In this document: positions 1 through 11,106 of the stretch, piece after piece
Position numbering within the stretch: position 1 is the first letter of the stretch
Layout: each line of letters starts with the position of its first letter
Assembly (NCBI GenBank): GCA_030431875.1
Contig: JAUIIG010000025.1
Location: 1-39,350 of the forward strand
Direction of reading: 5' to 3'
Length of the DNA stretch: 39,350 nt
Source: Alphaproteobacteria bacterium
GTDB taxonomy: Bacteria > Pseudomonadota > Alphaproteobacteria > Sphingomonadales > Sphingomonadaceae
The notes under the pieces: model-generated
Told to the model about the DNA's origin: nothing
Seen by the model: only the letters and a program-made list of their open reading frames with translations
Databases searched by the model: none
Position numbers and translations under genes: made by a program

Positions 1-38
1 GTTTTATAGATTATTTGGGAGAACGTGAGAAGAACAAA

Positions 39-125
39 TGGTGCCCAGAAGAGGACTCGAACCTCCACGCCCTTGCGAGCGCCGCCACCTGAAGACGGTG
101 CGTCTACCAATTCCGCCATCTGGGC
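39..125 (-). tRNA. tRNA-Leu (anticodon CAG)
   Basis: Read on the minus strand this is an 87-nt tRNA with a 7-bp acceptor stem (GCCCAGA pairing with TCTGGGC), discriminator A and an encoded CCA end. The anticodon stem CCGTC/GGCGG encloses the 7-nt loop TTCAGGT, which places CAG at positions 34-36. A long variable arm, typical of class II tRNAs such as Leu, precedes a T arm with the TTCGAGT loop. It therefore reads CUG leucine codons. It is a single gene facing away from the NDUFA9-like gene. Confidence 0.95.
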
Positions 126-351
126 ACCGGAGCAGGCCGGTCATCGAAAGCCGCCTGCGTGGTAGGGGCGCGCAACTAGGACAGGGCGGGCGGACTGTCA
201 ACGCAACACTTGCAGCCTCGTTGCAAAAATTCGCCGCGCGCCAAGACAGCGGCCAAAACACGGACTTCGGGGCATTGCCCGCCGCCGGGGTTTCGGGCAA
301 AGGGCGGGCCATATCCGGCTTTACGCGACACCAAGGACGAATGGACGCACC
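126..351. other. intergenic spacer between tRNA-Leu and the NDUFA9-like gene
   Basis: This 226-bp spacer separates two divergent genes and must hold both promoters. I see no convincing sigma-70 hexamers, inverted repeat or small gene in it. The frames open here are by-products of GC-rich sequence. Confidence 0.5.
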
Positions 352-1296
352 ATGGCACGCAAATCCCCGCTCGACGGCAAGCTCGTCACCCTGATCGGCG
401 GCAACGGCTTTATCGGCAGCCACCTGGCGCAAGACCTGCTTGACCGGGGCGCACGCGTGCGCATTGCCGCGCGCAATCCGGAAAAGGCTTTCAAGCTGAA
501 GCCGCTCGCCAACCTCGGCCAGCTGCAGTTCGCCCGCTGCAACGCGGCAGACAAGAACAGCGTCGAAGCCTGCGTCGCCGGTTCGGACGCGGTGGTCTAC
601 CTCGTCGGCACTTTCGGGCAGAACCAGAAAGCACTGCAGGCGACCGGCGCGGGCCATGCCGCGCGCGCAGCCACGGAAACCGGCGCCAGCGCCTTCGTCT
701 ACCTTTCCGCCATTGGTGCCGATCCGGCTGCCGAGACCGGCTACTGGAGCACCAAGGGCGCGGGTGAGGAACTGGTCAAGGCTGCCTTCCCCAAGGCCAC
801 GGTTATCCGTCCGTCGGTCGTGTTCGGAGAAGAGAGTGGGCTGATCCCGATGTTTGCCGATCTCGTTGCAATGATTCCGGTGCTGCCGGTGTTCGGGGCG
901 GAGAGCGAGTTCCAGCCGGTTTGGGTCGACGATGTCGCTGAAGGTATTGCCAATGCGCTGGAAGACCCCGCCACCCACGGCGGCAAGACCTACGAGGCAA
1001 CCGGCCCCGACACGCTGACCATGCTGCAGATCAACCAGATGATCGCCGAAGGGCAGGAGCGTGAGCGCATGTTCGTGCCCATGCCGGACGTGCTGGCCAA
1101 GATCTTTGCCGTCCTGCCGCTGACCCCGATCAACTCGGACCAGCTGGCCATGCTCAAGGCCGGATCGGTGGCGAGCAAGGGTACGCCGGGCCTCGCCAAG
1201 CTGGGGGTGTCGGCAAAGCCGCTGTCACTGTTCCTCGATCGCTGGATGGTGCGCTTCCGCAAGCACGGTCGCTTCACCGACAAGCGCACCGCCTAA
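352..1296 (+). CDS. NAD(P)-binding protein, complex I NDUFA9-like (atypical SDR)
   Basis: A 314-aa atypical short-chain dehydrogenase. The N-terminal Rossmann motif GGNGFIGSH (about residues 16-24) binds NAD(P), and the Tyr-x-x-x-Lys pair appears as YWSTK after a LSAIGAD strand. Sequence and length match the family called complex I NDUFA9-subunit-like protein, which is widespread in alphaproteobacteria and related to the mitochondrial accessory subunit. A role in respiratory complex I assembly or quinone metabolism is known for the family only in part; here it is inferred. The ATG at 352 precedes a good Rossmann start. The stop overlaps by 4 bp the stop of the convergent NfeD gene. Confidence 0.85.
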   Translation: MARKSPLDGKLVTLIGGNGFIGSHLAQDLLDRGARVRIAARNPEKAFKLKPLANLGQLQFARCNAADKNSVEACVAGSDAVVYLVGTFGQNQKALQATGAGHAARAATETGASAFVYLSAIGADPAAETGYWSTKGAGEELVKAAFPKATVIRPSVVFGEESGLIPMFADLVAMIPVLPVFGAESEFQPVWVDDVAEGIANALEDPATHGGKTYEATGPDTLTMLQINQMIAEGQERERMFVPMPDVLAKIFAVLPLTPINSDQLAMLKAGSVASKGTPGLAKLGVSAKPLSLFLDRWMVRFRKHGRFTDKRTA

Positions 1297-1739
1297 CCCA
1301 TCTTTTCGACCAGCAGCACGGCACCGTCATTGCCGGTGACCTGGACCCGTTCGCCAACAGCCGTGTCAGGCCCGCGAACGTTCCATTCGCTGTCACCCAG
1401 CTTCACCCGGCCGCGCCCGGCCTCGATGGCCTGGGTCACCACGGCGACCTCTCCGGCCAGCCGCTCCCCGCGCTTGTTCATCTTGGGGTCGGCGTCCTCG
1501 ATCGGGTGCGCGCGCAGGTAGATGCGGCCGGAGAATACGGCGACAATGGCCAGCACTGCAAAGATCACGATCTGCAGCGGCAGGCCGATGGGTAGGACCC
1601 ATGCCAGCAGTCCGGTGATCACCGCCGCCCCTGCCAGCCAGATCAGGAAGACCCCGGGGACGAGGATTTCCGCCGCGCCTAGTGCCAGCCCGATGGCGAG
1701 CCAGATGTAGTGCGGATCGAGGTTTTCGAGCCAGTCCAT
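1293..1739 (-). CDS. NfeD family membrane protein
   Basis: A 148-aa membrane protein with two to three hydrophobic segments in the first half (about residues 12-75), then a small soluble domain with the pattern GDSEWNVRGPD near residue 120, typical of the NfeD C-terminal OB-fold. NfeD proteins partner with SPFH/stomatin-type proteins in membrane microdomains. Its ATG overlaps the stop of the upstream SPFH gene (ATGA), so the two are almost certainly co-translated. This is the short NfeD form without the N-terminal serine protease domain. Confidence 0.9.
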   Translation of the reverse strand: MDWLENLDPHYIWLAIGLALGAAEILVPGVFLIWLAGAAVITGLLAWVLPIGLPLQIVIFAVLAIVAVFSGRIYLRAHPIEDADPKMNKRGERLAGEVAVVTQAIEAGRGRVKLGDSEWNVRGPDTAVGERVQVTGNDGAVLLVEKMG

Positions 1740-2713
1740 CAGGCGCCTCCACTACGCGGCACGGCGCCGCGCGCCGGTGGTGCTGCAGGAGGCGTAGGCG
1801 GTGACTTGTTGTCGCCCAGCGCCTCTTTCGCCAATTCGCCTATGCCGCCGAGGGTACCGATCAGCTGGGTCGCCTCGACCGGGAAGAGGATGGTCTTGGC
1901 ATTGGGGCTGGTGGCGAAGGCGGCCACGGCGTCAGTGTATTTCTGCGCCACGAAGTAGTTGATCGCCTGGCTGCCGCTGTCGGCAATGGCGTCGGACACC
2001 ATCTGCGTCGCCTTGGCTTCGGCCTCGGCTTCGCGCTCGCGGGCCTCGGCATCGCGGAAGGCGGCTTCGCGGCGGCCTTCCGCCTGCAGGATGGCGCTCT
2101 GCTTGGCACCTTCGGCGCGCAGGATTTCCGAGGCGCGGTCGCCCTCGGCCTCGAGGATTTCGGCGCGCTTGAGGCGCTCGGCCTTCATCTGCCGCGCCAT
2201 GGCATCGGAGATATCCATCGGCGGGCGGATGTCCTTGATCTCGACGCGGGTGATCTTCACCCCCCAGGGCGAGGTCGCATGGTCCACCACCGACAGCAGG
2301 CGGGCGTTGATCTCGTCACGTTTCGAAAGTGTCTCGTCGAGGTCCATCGAGCCCATCACCGTGCGCAGGTTGGTGGTCGTCAGCGCCATGATGGCGTTGT
2401 AGAGGTTGGACACCTCGTAGGCCGCCTTGCCCGCGTCCAGCACCTGGAAGAAGACCACGGCATCGGTGCCGACCATGGCGTTGTCGGCGGTGATGATTTC
2501 CTGCCCGGGAATGTCGAGCACCTGCTCCATCATGTTCACCTTCTGCCCGACACGGTCGAAGAAGGGGATCAGCAGGTGGAAGCCGGGTTCGGCAGCCTTG
2601 TGGTACTTGCCCAGCCGCTCCAGCGTATAGACATAGCCCTGCCGCACGATGCGCACGCCCATCATCAGGAAGACGATGACGAGCACCAGCAGTGCCAGAA
2701 GGAATTCAAACAT
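1739..2713 (-). CDS. SPFH/Band 7 (stomatin/paraslipin, QmcA-like) membrane protein
   Basis: A 324-aa protein with one N-terminal transmembrane helix (MFEFLLALLVLV...), an SPFH domain, and a long Ala/Glu/Arg-rich coiled coil (about residues 190-255) as in prokaryotic stomatins. I chose the ATG at 2713 because GGAGG lies 7-8 nt upstream and the next residues are the membrane helix; a longer frame starting at 2770 adds an unrelated Pro/Gly-rich stretch. The family scaffolds membrane microdomains and modulates membrane proteases. It is followed with an ATGA overlap by nfeD, the conserved pairing. The C-terminal tail is Pro/Ala-rich. Confidence 0.9.
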   Translation of the reverse strand: MFEFLLALLVLVIVFLMMGVRIVRQGYVYTLERLGKYHKAAEPGFHLLIPFFDRVGQKVNMMEQVLDIPGQEIITADNAMVGTDAVVFFQVLDAGKAAYEVSNLYNAIMALTTTNLRTVMGSMDLDETLSKRDEINARLLSVVDHATSPWGVKITRVEIKDIRPPMDISDAMARQMKAERLKRAEILEAEGDRASEILRAEGAKQSAILQAEGRREAAFRDAEAREREAEAEAKATQMVSDAIADSGSQAINYFVAQKYTDAVAAFATSPNAKTILFPVEATQLIGTLGGIGELAKEALGDNKSPPTPPAAPPARGAVPRSGGA

Positions 2714-2807
2714 AAGGAACCTCCCACCCGGTTGTGGGGGACATCCTACGCCAAGGGCGCGGGGGAGCAAGCGAAAGCGCCATGCTTCCTCTCACTCCGC
2801 CAGCCAC

Positions 2808-3587
2808 TTAGTCGGCGGTCGCAACCTCTACAGAACGCAGCCGCATGGAAGCCGGCAGGTTGGGAATGCCGTCGTACAGCCGCGCGAGCCATTCGGCATC
2901 GACCGGGCCGAGGCTTTCGGGCGCCGAGCCATCGGCATCGAACAGCCGCAGCATGGTGCCGGGGCTGTCTTCTGCGCCGTCGGGGAATTCGGTCGCCAGG
3001 GCCTGCAGGGTGGCGAAGTCGGCCAGCTGGCGGACGGTCAGCCCCTCCACCGCAGCACTGTCGATCAGCACCAGGGCATAGGTGATATCGTGCCGCACCG
3101 GGCGGTAGATGCGGCTGTGGGCCTGCCACATGCCAGCCTCGGGCAGCTGGGTGAGGTTCTCGCGGCTGCCGACGCGGATACCGTCACGGGTATGCGCGGT
3201 AACCTGGTGCCATACGCGCCACGGGGCATCGCCGGCGATCAGTTCGTCGCGGTCGGCGCGGTCCATGTCGGCGAACAGGTAGCCGCGGCTCTGCATCAGG
3301 TTGGCGAGGTATCCCCGGCTGTCTTCGACGAAAGCGATCAGCAGGTTGGGCTCGCAGCCTTCCTCTTCCGATCCGGCAAGGCGCAGACCGAACATCTCGA
3401 CATTGTCACGCAGGCGCGAAACCATCACCTGTGCATATTGCTGCTCCATGCCCAGTACGCCGGGGCAGATGCGGTCCTCGAAGCGCGGCAGCGGCTCTTC
3501 CAGGATGCCGTCTGCTTGTGCGGGGGTGGCGAAAGCGAGCGCCGAAAGCACGGCGGCGGCGGTCAATTTGCGGACATGTTCGAACAT
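2808..3587 (-). CDS. exported protein of unknown function, paralogue A
   Basis: A 259-aa protein with a signal peptide (cleavage likely after ATPAQA, about residue 25). I do not recognise a named domain. It is clearly a paralogue of the adjacent gene at 3620..4549. Both share PLxRFEDRxCPGVxG near the N-terminus, a CEPN motif, a WQAHxRIY segment, a LRQLADxAT helix and LYDGIPNLP at the C-terminus. The two conserved cysteines could form a disulfide in the periplasm. The 32-bp gap to the upstream paralogue suggests one transcript. The function is unknown. Confidence 0.8.
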   Translation of the reverse strand: MFEHVRKLTAAAVLSALAFATPAQADGILEEPLPRFEDRICPGVLGMEQQYAQVMVSRLRDNVEMFGLRLAGSEEEGCEPNLLIAFVEDSRGYLANLMQSRGYLFADMDRADRDELIAGDAPWRVWHQVTAHTRDGIRVGSRENLTQLPEAGMWQAHSRIYRPVRHDITYALVLIDSAAVEGLTVRQLADFATLQALATEFPDGAEDSPGTMLRLFDADGSAPESLGPVDAEWLARLYDGIPNLPASMRLRSVEVATAD

Positions 3588-3619
3588 GGCTGCGACTCCT
3601 CTCTTCTTTCCTATAGCAC

Positions 3620-4549
3620 TTATTCGCTGGCGGCGCTCTCTCGGCCTGATTCCTCTGCCATCAGCCGCAACTGCCGCGTCGTTCCGCCCACGCGGCGAAA
3701 GCCCGGGAGGTTGGGAATCCCATCGTAAAGCGAGCGCAGGTAGGCGCGGTCGAACTCGGTCAGGCCCAGCGGCGGGCTTTCGACATCGAACAGGGTGAGG
3801 ATCGAATCCATTACCGGGTCTTCCGGCGGGCGCGTCTGGGCCAGGCCGCGGATCGTGGCATAGTCGGCCAGCTGGCGCAGCGACATGCCCTGCACCGCGT
3901 CCCGGTCAAAGCTGAGCATGACGGTGACGATATCGCGGCGAGTGGTGGTGTAGATACGCGTATGCGCCTGCCAAGCACTCATCTGCGGCGGAGCGCCAAG
4001 GTTGCGCACTTGCGCAATCGGCATGCCGGTCAGCGTACGCGGCTGGACATTGGTCCACACGTGGACCGGACCGGGCGCGACAATGTCGGCCTGCTCGCCG
4101 CTGTTCAGGTACTGGAAGCGCTGCGGCTCGTTCTCCATCATGGTGCGGAACATGGCCTCGCCATCCTCGGTGAAGACTACCACGAAATTGGGTTCGCAGT
4201 CGTCGTCGAGCAGGCGGATCCCCAGTTCTTCCGCATTGGCGCGCAGGCGAGCGTTGAAGGAAAAGGCGAACTCCGCCGACAGGCCCACCACGCCGGGGCA
4301 GAGCCGGTCTTCGAAGCGCGCCAGCGGCACCTCGAACATGTTGCCCTGCCGCACCACGATATCGCGCACCTGCCGCTGCACGCGGGTGACTTCGATCTGC
4401 TGGTTGTTGCCGGTCACGACGATTTCGTTGTTGTCGCCGGAGACCTCGTCATCCCAGGCGGACGGCACCTGCTGCTGCGCCGCAAGGGGCGCGGGCAAAG
4501 ACAACGCCGCTGCAACGGCAAGCGCGGTGAATCGGTCGGACAAAGTCAT
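3620..4549 (-). CDS. exported protein of unknown function, paralogue B
   Basis: A 309-aa protein with a signal peptide (cleavage near APLAAQQQ). After an extra N-terminal stretch of about 50 residues, rich in Asn/Gln/Val, it carries the same domain as its downstream neighbour: PLARFEDRLCPGVVG, CEPN, WQAHTRIY, LRQLADYAT and LYDGIPNLP. The pair therefore arose by tandem duplication, and the Asn/Gln-rich leader is specific to this copy. No catalytic motif is recognisable. It is transcribed divergently from the transaldolase gene across a 146-bp spacer. Confidence 0.8.
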   Translation of the reverse strand: MTLSDRFTALAVAAALSLPAPLAAQQQVPSAWDDEVSGDNNEIVVTGNNQQIEVTRVQRQVRDIVVRQGNMFEVPLARFEDRLCPGVVGLSAEFAFSFNARLRANAEELGIRLLDDDCEPNFVVVFTEDGEAMFRTMMENEPQRFQYLNSGEQADIVAPGPVHVWTNVQPRTLTGMPIAQVRNLGAPPQMSAWQAHTRIYTTTRRDIVTVMLSFDRDAVQGMSLRQLADYATIRGLAQTRPPEDPVMDSILTLFDVESPPLGLTEFDRAYLRSLYDGIPNLPGFRRVGGTTRQLRLMAEESGRESAASE

Positions 4550-4695
4550 CTTGCGCCACAGGATAAGGCGTCATAGAGGCCGCGCAATACCGCAAATGGT
4601 CACAAATCGTCGCGATATGGCCGGTGCGATTTGACTGCCTTGTCGCGTGGTGCGAAGGGCGGCGCAAAGATCAAGTAGTCAAGCTGGAGAGTCCC

Positions 4696-5886
4696 ATGAC
4701 CAAGCACGTTCTCGAAAAGCTCGCCGAGACCAATCCCGAATGCGAGATCTGGTGGGACAGCTCGCCGCTGGTCTATCCCAGCTGGAAGGAAGAGGTGCTG
4801 GCCAAGGCTCCCGAAGCCAAGCGCGCCGACTGGGATGCCCAGCTGACCCGCTTCTACAACCCTGACGCCCCCGCAGAGATGGAATTCCGCGGCGTCACGA
4901 CCAATCCGCCGCTGTCGCTGCAGGCCGTGCAGCTCGATCCGCAGGGCTGGACCAAGCTGGTGCGGGACATTGCCGCCGCAAACCCCGGCCTCGATGTCGA
5001 AGGTGTCTACTGGAAGATGTACCTGCACCTGGTGAAGGTAGGTGCCGACGCTATCCGCCCCTCGTTCGAGAAGTCGGGCTACAAGTACGGCATGCTCTCG
5101 GGCCAGGTCGATCCGCGCTTTGTGACCGATGGCGAGGCCATGCTGGCACAGGGCCTGTCGATCGCAGAGATGGGCGACAACGTCATGGTCAAGCTGCCCG
5201 GCTCGAAGGAAGGCTACGAGGTGCTGGAAGAGCTGACCGCGCGCGGCATCTCCACCAACAATACCACCAGCTTCACCGTGTCGCAGTACATGCGCTGCAT
5301 GGCAGCCGTGACCGCCGGCCTGCAGCGCGCCAAGGCTGCGGGCGTTGACCTGACAAAGTGGCGCAGCGTCATCACCCACATGTCCAGCCGCCTCGGCGAA
5401 AAGGGTGACTGGCAGGCCCAGGCCAAGTCGCGCGGCATCGAGCTGTCGCTCGACGAAATCCGCGACGGCGAGGAAGCCGTGCTCAAGCGCGCCTACTGGT
5501 ACGGCAAGAACACCGGCCACCCGTCGAAGATGCTGCAGTGTTCGATGCGCGTGGAGAAGGACAAGGATGGCAAGACCGTGTCGCGCCATATCGAGGACTT
5601 CGCTGGCGGCGACTTCGTCTACACCTGCCCGGGCGGCTACATCAGCCAGCTGATGGACGTCGAAGACGAGCTGGCTCCCTTCGATCCCAAGGCCATCGAG
5701 CGCGAGCCGAACCCGGCATCGGTCGAGAAGCTGCTGAAGCTGCCGGCCTTCCGCCAGGCCTATGAGTACGAAGCCATGAAGCCGCACGAGTTCAGCCAGT
5801 ACGGCAGCTTCCAGGCCACCGCGACCGAGTTCGCCACGGCCACCCGCCAGACGGTCGACTTCGTGCGCAAGGTAATGGAGGGCTAA
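4696..5886 (+). CDS. transaldolase family protein
   Basis: A 396-aa TIM-barrel protein with transaldolase signatures: FRGVTTNPPL (about 64-73), the NVMVKLPGS strand whose Lys166 matches the Schiff-base lysine, and GISTNNTTSFTVSQY (about 184-198). Transaldolases move a three-carbon dihydroxyacetone unit between sugar phosphates. This version is longer than classical TalB (about 317 aa) and has a C-terminal extension, so substrate assignment is uncertain. I chose the ATG at 4696 because GGAGAG stands 5 nt upstream; the longer frame from 4624 has no ribosome site. It converges with the PfkB kinase gene 9 bp away, a possible functional pairing. Confidence 0.85.
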   Translation: MTKHVLEKLAETNPECEIWWDSSPLVYPSWKEEVLAKAPEAKRADWDAQLTRFYNPDAPAEMEFRGVTTNPPLSLQAVQLDPQGWTKLVRDIAAANPGLDVEGVYWKMYLHLVKVGADAIRPSFEKSGYKYGMLSGQVDPRFVTDGEAMLAQGLSIAEMGDNVMVKLPGSKEGYEVLEELTARGISTNNTTSFTVSQYMRCMAAVTAGLQRAKAAGVDLTKWRSVITHMSSRLGEKGDWQAQAKSRGIELSLDEIRDGEEAVLKRAYWYGKNTGHPSKMLQCSMRVEKDKDGKTVSRHIEDFAGGDFVYTCPGGYISQLMDVEDELAPFDPKAIEREPNPASVEKLLKLPAFRQAYEYEAMKPHEFSQYGSFQATATEFATATRQTVDFVRKVMEG

Positions 5887-5895
5887 GGCCCGAAT

Positions 5896-6750
5896 TCAGG
5901 CCTGGCTTCCGGCAATCCATTCACGGGTGCCGTAGTAACGGCAGCTTTCCGCTGCGACTGCACTGGCCAGTTCCAGCGCCTCCACCGCGCCCTCGCCCCG
6001 CGCGAGGTAATGGCAGTAGGCGCCGTGGAACACGTCGCCTGCGCCCAGCGTATCGACCGCATCGACCTGCGGCGGGGCGATCGTGCCGCGCTGCTGCCCG
6101 TCGCTCCATTCGAGCGGCTGCGGGCCGCGCGTAATGGCAGCGAACGAAGGTCCGAGTGCGAGGACGCTCGCGAGGATTTCGGCGTCTCCCTGCTCCGGCG
6201 GGTGGAATCGTTCGGAGACAATCGCGTGGTCGACGTGGGGGACCAACTCGCCCGTCCACGGCTTCCACGATCCGCCATCAAGCACAACAGGGATGCCCTG
6301 CTCGCGCGCCATGCGCGCCACCGGCACGGCCACTTCAGGCATGAAACCGTCGCAATAGACCACCTTCACGCCGTCCAGGATGTCTTCGGGCACGGCCCGC
6401 GCCACAACCTGTTGCGGCTGCTGGTCGATGATGGTGCGCGTCCCGCCTTCGGGTACGACGATGATGCTGGAAACCGGCAGCAACTTGGCCTGCTTGTCGG
6501 CAAAGTCCTCCACCCGCACGTCGTATAGCGCCAGTTCACCGCGCACGGCTTCGGCAAAACTGCCGCGGCCCAGCATGGTCACCAACCGCACCTCGCTGCC
6601 CAGCGCCCGCGCCGTCACCGCACCGTTGAGTGCCGATCCGCCCGCCCCGGCCCAGAAATGGGTCGCCGACAACTTGCTGTCTTCAGCCGGATAGCTGGGG
6701 CAGGAATAGCCGAGATCGAAAGTCGCGCGACCGATGCAGAGAACGGTCAC
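5896..6750 (-). CDS. PfkB-family carbohydrate kinase
   Basis: A 284-aa ribokinase-like protein. The C-terminal PfkB signature DTLGAGDVFHGAY carries the anion hole GAGD with the catalytic Asp, and the N-terminus (ATFDLGYSCPSYP, then AGGSALNGAV) matches the substrate lid region. It should phosphorylate a sugar or sugar-like alcohol with ATP; the substrate cannot be read from the sequence. It is translationally coupled to the upstream acyl-CoA synthetase (4-bp overlap) and is the last gene downstream of ligK-ligU-ligI. Confidence 0.85.
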   Translation of the reverse strand: MTVLCIGRATFDLGYSCPSYPAEDSKLSATHFWAGAGGSALNGAVTARALGSEVRLVTMLGRGSFAEAVRGELALYDVRVEDFADKQAKLLPVSSIIVVPEGGTRTIIDQQPQQVVARAVPEDILDGVKVVYCDGFMPEVAVPVARMAREQGIPVVLDGGSWKPWTGELVPHVDHAIVSERFHPPEQGDAEILASVLALGPSFAAITRGPQPLEWSDGQQRGTIAPPQVDAVDTLGAGDVFHGAYCHYLARGEGAVEALELASAVAAESCRYYGTREWIAGSQA

Positions 6751-8345
6751 GTGTTCTCCGCCACCCAGTCATCGCGCAGCTTGAACTTCTGGATCTTGCC
6801 CGACCCGGTCAGCGGCCAGGCATCGACCTGTTGCCAGTAGGCGGGACATTTCTGCGGGCTGATCTGGGAACGGCAAAACGCGCGCAGGGCCTCAGGGTCA
6901 AATTCGGCGCCCTCTTCCATCCGCACCCATGCGGCCACGGCCTCGCCCAAGACGTCGTCGGGCACGCCCACCACGGCGCATTCGGCGACGCCCGGATATT
7001 CAAGCAGCACGTTCTCGATCTCGGCGGGAAACAGGTTCTCGCCGCCGCGGATGATCATTTCCTTCACCCGGCCGGTGATCTTTACGTAACCGCGATCATC
7101 CATCGTGCCGAGGTCGCCCGTGCACAGCCAGCCATCGGCCGTCACCGCTTCGGCAGTTGCTTCGGGGTTCTCGTGATAGCCCAGCATGGTGGCGTAGGAG
7201 CGCGAGCGGATTTCACCCACCACGCCGCAGTCCACCACCTCGCCCGTCAGCGGATCGAAGATGCCCACCTCTGCACCGCAAGCAGGCTGGCCGATAGTGG
7301 TGCTGATGTCTTCCACCGCATCCGCGAGACGCGTCGTGGTGATAACCGGGCTGCTTTCGGTCTGGCCGTAGGCGACCAGCACCTTCGAACCCAGCACGGC
7401 TTCAGCCGCACGAACCAGTTCCGGTGCGACCATGGCACCGCCCATGCCAATCACCTGCAAGGAAGACAGATCGCGCTTTTGCGCCTTTTGCGCAGCGATC
7501 ATGGCCACGCCCATGGTCGGCACGGCCAGCGTCCAGGCGACCTTTTCCCGCTCGATAAGGTCAAGCGCGGCGTTGGGATCGAAGGCGGGCAGCGGGACAT
7601 AGGCGATCCCTGCCTGCAAGGCGCCCAGCACGCCCATCGAACAGCCCATGGTGTGGAACAGCGGCGTCAGGCCGATAGTCGCCTTGCCGGGGCCGGCGCC
7701 TACGTTCTTGACCGATTGCAGGGCATTGTTGGTGAGATTGCGGTGCGACAGCACCACGCCCTTGGGGAAGCCGGTGGTGCCGCTGGTATACTGGATCTGC
7801 GCCGGATCGTTGGTGTCGACCTGCGGCAGCGTGCCGGACGGATCGGTGAACAGGGCATCCTCGTCCTGCATGTCCACCACTTCGCGCAGCGTGGGGATAT
7901 CGTCCGCAACCTCGGCCGCGATGGCTGCCATCGGGTTGCCGCGGAATTCCTTGATCAGGAACAGGGCCGCGCTGCCAGACTGGCGCAGGACGTAATCCAG
8001 CTCGCGCTTCTGGTAGGCGGGGTTGACCGTCACCAGCACCAGCCCCGCGAGCGCACAGCCGTATTCGAGCAGGACCCATTCGGGGATGTTCGGGCCCCAG
8101 ACCGCGATACGTTCGCCGGGCTGGAAGCGCGCGGCGAGTCCCTTCGCCAGCCGTTCGGCATCGGCGAGCAGCTCCTCATAGGTCCAACGGCGGCCCGAGG
8201 TTCCGTCAGCCAGGCCTTCCACCAGGGCATCGACCTGTCCGTTCACTGCTGCCTGTTCTCGCAGCAATCCACCGATGGTGTTGTCGAAGATTTCTACGTC
8301 GGCGAACCAGTCGCAATAGGCTTTGTCGAGGCGCCGCTCGGCCAT
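6747..8345 (-). CDS. AMP-binding acyl-CoA synthetase / ligase
   Basis: A 532-aa member of the adenylate-forming ANL superfamily. Visible motifs are the P-loop YTSGTTGFPKG, the YGQTESSPV A5 motif, the WLCTGDLG A7 motif, GRVKEMIIRGGENLFP (A8) and the A10 lysine in GSGKIQK. It activates a carboxylic acid to its CoA thioester through an acyl-AMP. The position after ligI suggests an aromatic or phenylpropanoid acid, but fatty acids are equally possible. I prefer the ATG at 8345 because GGGAG lies 7 nt upstream; another ATG is in frame 15 bp earlier. The gap to ligI is 35 bp. Confidence 0.88.
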   Translation of the reverse strand: MAERRLDKAYCDWFADVEIFDNTIGGLLREQAAVNGQVDALVEGLADGTSGRRWTYEELLADAERLAKGLAARFQPGERIAVWGPNIPEWVLLEYGCALAGLVLVTVNPAYQKRELDYVLRQSGSAALFLIKEFRGNPMAAIAAEVADDIPTLREVVDMQDEDALFTDPSGTLPQVDTNDPAQIQYTSGTTGFPKGVVLSHRNLTNNALQSVKNVGAGPGKATIGLTPLFHTMGCSMGVLGALQAGIAYVPLPAFDPNAALDLIEREKVAWTLAVPTMGVAMIAAQKAQKRDLSSLQVIGMGGAMVAPELVRAAEAVLGSKVLVAYGQTESSPVITTTRLADAVEDISTTIGQPACGAEVGIFDPLTGEVVDCGVVGEIRSRSYATMLGYHENPEATAEAVTADGWLCTGDLGTMDDRGYVKITGRVKEMIIRGGENLFPAEIENVLLEYPGVAECAVVGVPDDVLGEAVAAWVRMEEGAEFDPEALRAFCRSQISPQKCPAYWQQVDAWPLTGSGKIQKFKLRDDWVAENT

Positions 8346-8380
8346 CACAGTCTCCCGCATGGCCGATCAGGACGCCGGCC

Positions 8381-10331
<1,951 letters not shown>

Positions 10332-10346
10332 CGCGTCAGGTCCTCC

Positions 10347-11018
10347 TCAGACCCACTTCAGCCCCATGTCGGTCAGCTTCTGGCGGAAGCCGTACATGTC
10401 GAGGCCGAGCACGCCGTCAGCCAGCTTCTGGCGCTTCTCTTCCTCGTTGGCTTCGCGCGCCTGGGCTTTCTTCAACACTTCCTCGGCGTTCTCGCGCTTC
10501 ACCACGCAGACGCCGTCGTCGTCAGCCACGATGATATCGCCTGGACGGATGAAAGCACCCGCGCAGACAACGTCCACGTTCACGCTGCCGAGGCTCGCCT
10601 TGATCGTGCCCTGTGCGAACACGCGCTTGGACCAGACAGGGAAATTCATCTCGGTCAGGTCGCGCACGTCGCGGATGCCCGCATCGATGATCAGGCCCTT
10701 CACCCCGCGCGCCTGCGCGCTGGTGGCAAGCAGGTCGCCGAAGTAGCCGTCTTCACAGGGGCTGGTCGGCGCGATCACCAGGATATCGCCCGCCTGGCAC
10801 TGCTCGATCGCTGCGTGGACCATGTAGTTGTCGCCCGGCGGGACGGAGATGGTCACGGCCGAAGCGCCGACCCGCATGCCCGAATAGATGGGGCGCATGT
10901 AACTGGCGAGCAGGCCGGTGCGGCCCTGCGATTCGTGGACCGTGGCGACGCCGCAGGCGCCCAGCGCTTCCACGACTTCCGGATCGGCACGTTCGATGTT
11001 CTGGACGACGACACCCAT
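10347..11018 (-). CDS. ligK: 4-carboxy-4-hydroxy-2-oxoadipate aldolase / oxaloacetate decarboxylase
   Basis: A 223-aa class II aldolase of the RraA-like family. It cleaves 4-carboxy-4-hydroxy-2-oxoadipate to pyruvate and oxaloacetate, the last step of the pathway. The diagnostic D-x20-R-D arrangement is present (Asp95, Arg116, Asp117), as is the pyruvate-enolate loop [11 protein letters not shown] at about 60-70. I placed the start at the ATG at 11018, preceded by AGGAG and aligning with the family N-terminus (about 228 aa); the frame continues upstream to 11171 but runs through the divergent promoter. First gene of its operon. Confidence 0.94.
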   Translation of the reverse strand: MGVVVQNIERADPEVVEALGACGVATVHESQGRTGLLASYMRPIYSGMRVGASAVTISVPPGDNYMVHAAIEQCQAGDILVIAPTSPCEDGYFGDLLATSAQARGVKGLIIDAGIRDVRDLTEMNFPVWSKRVFAQGTIKASLGSVNVDVVCAGAFIRPGDIIVADDDGVCVVKRENAEEVLKKAQAREANEEEKRQKLADGVLGLDMYGFRQKLTDMGLKWV

Positions 11019-11106
11019 GTCTTTTCGACTCCTCTTGATCTGTTCGGGGTCCGCGTGAACCGCGCGCCCTTGATCGTCAAGCGGCGCGTCTAGCCCTTCG
11101 GCAAAC

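Noticed and set aside
38-394. Open frame running through the tRNA-Leu gene
   Set aside because: It starts inside the reverse complement of a tRNA and has no coding character.
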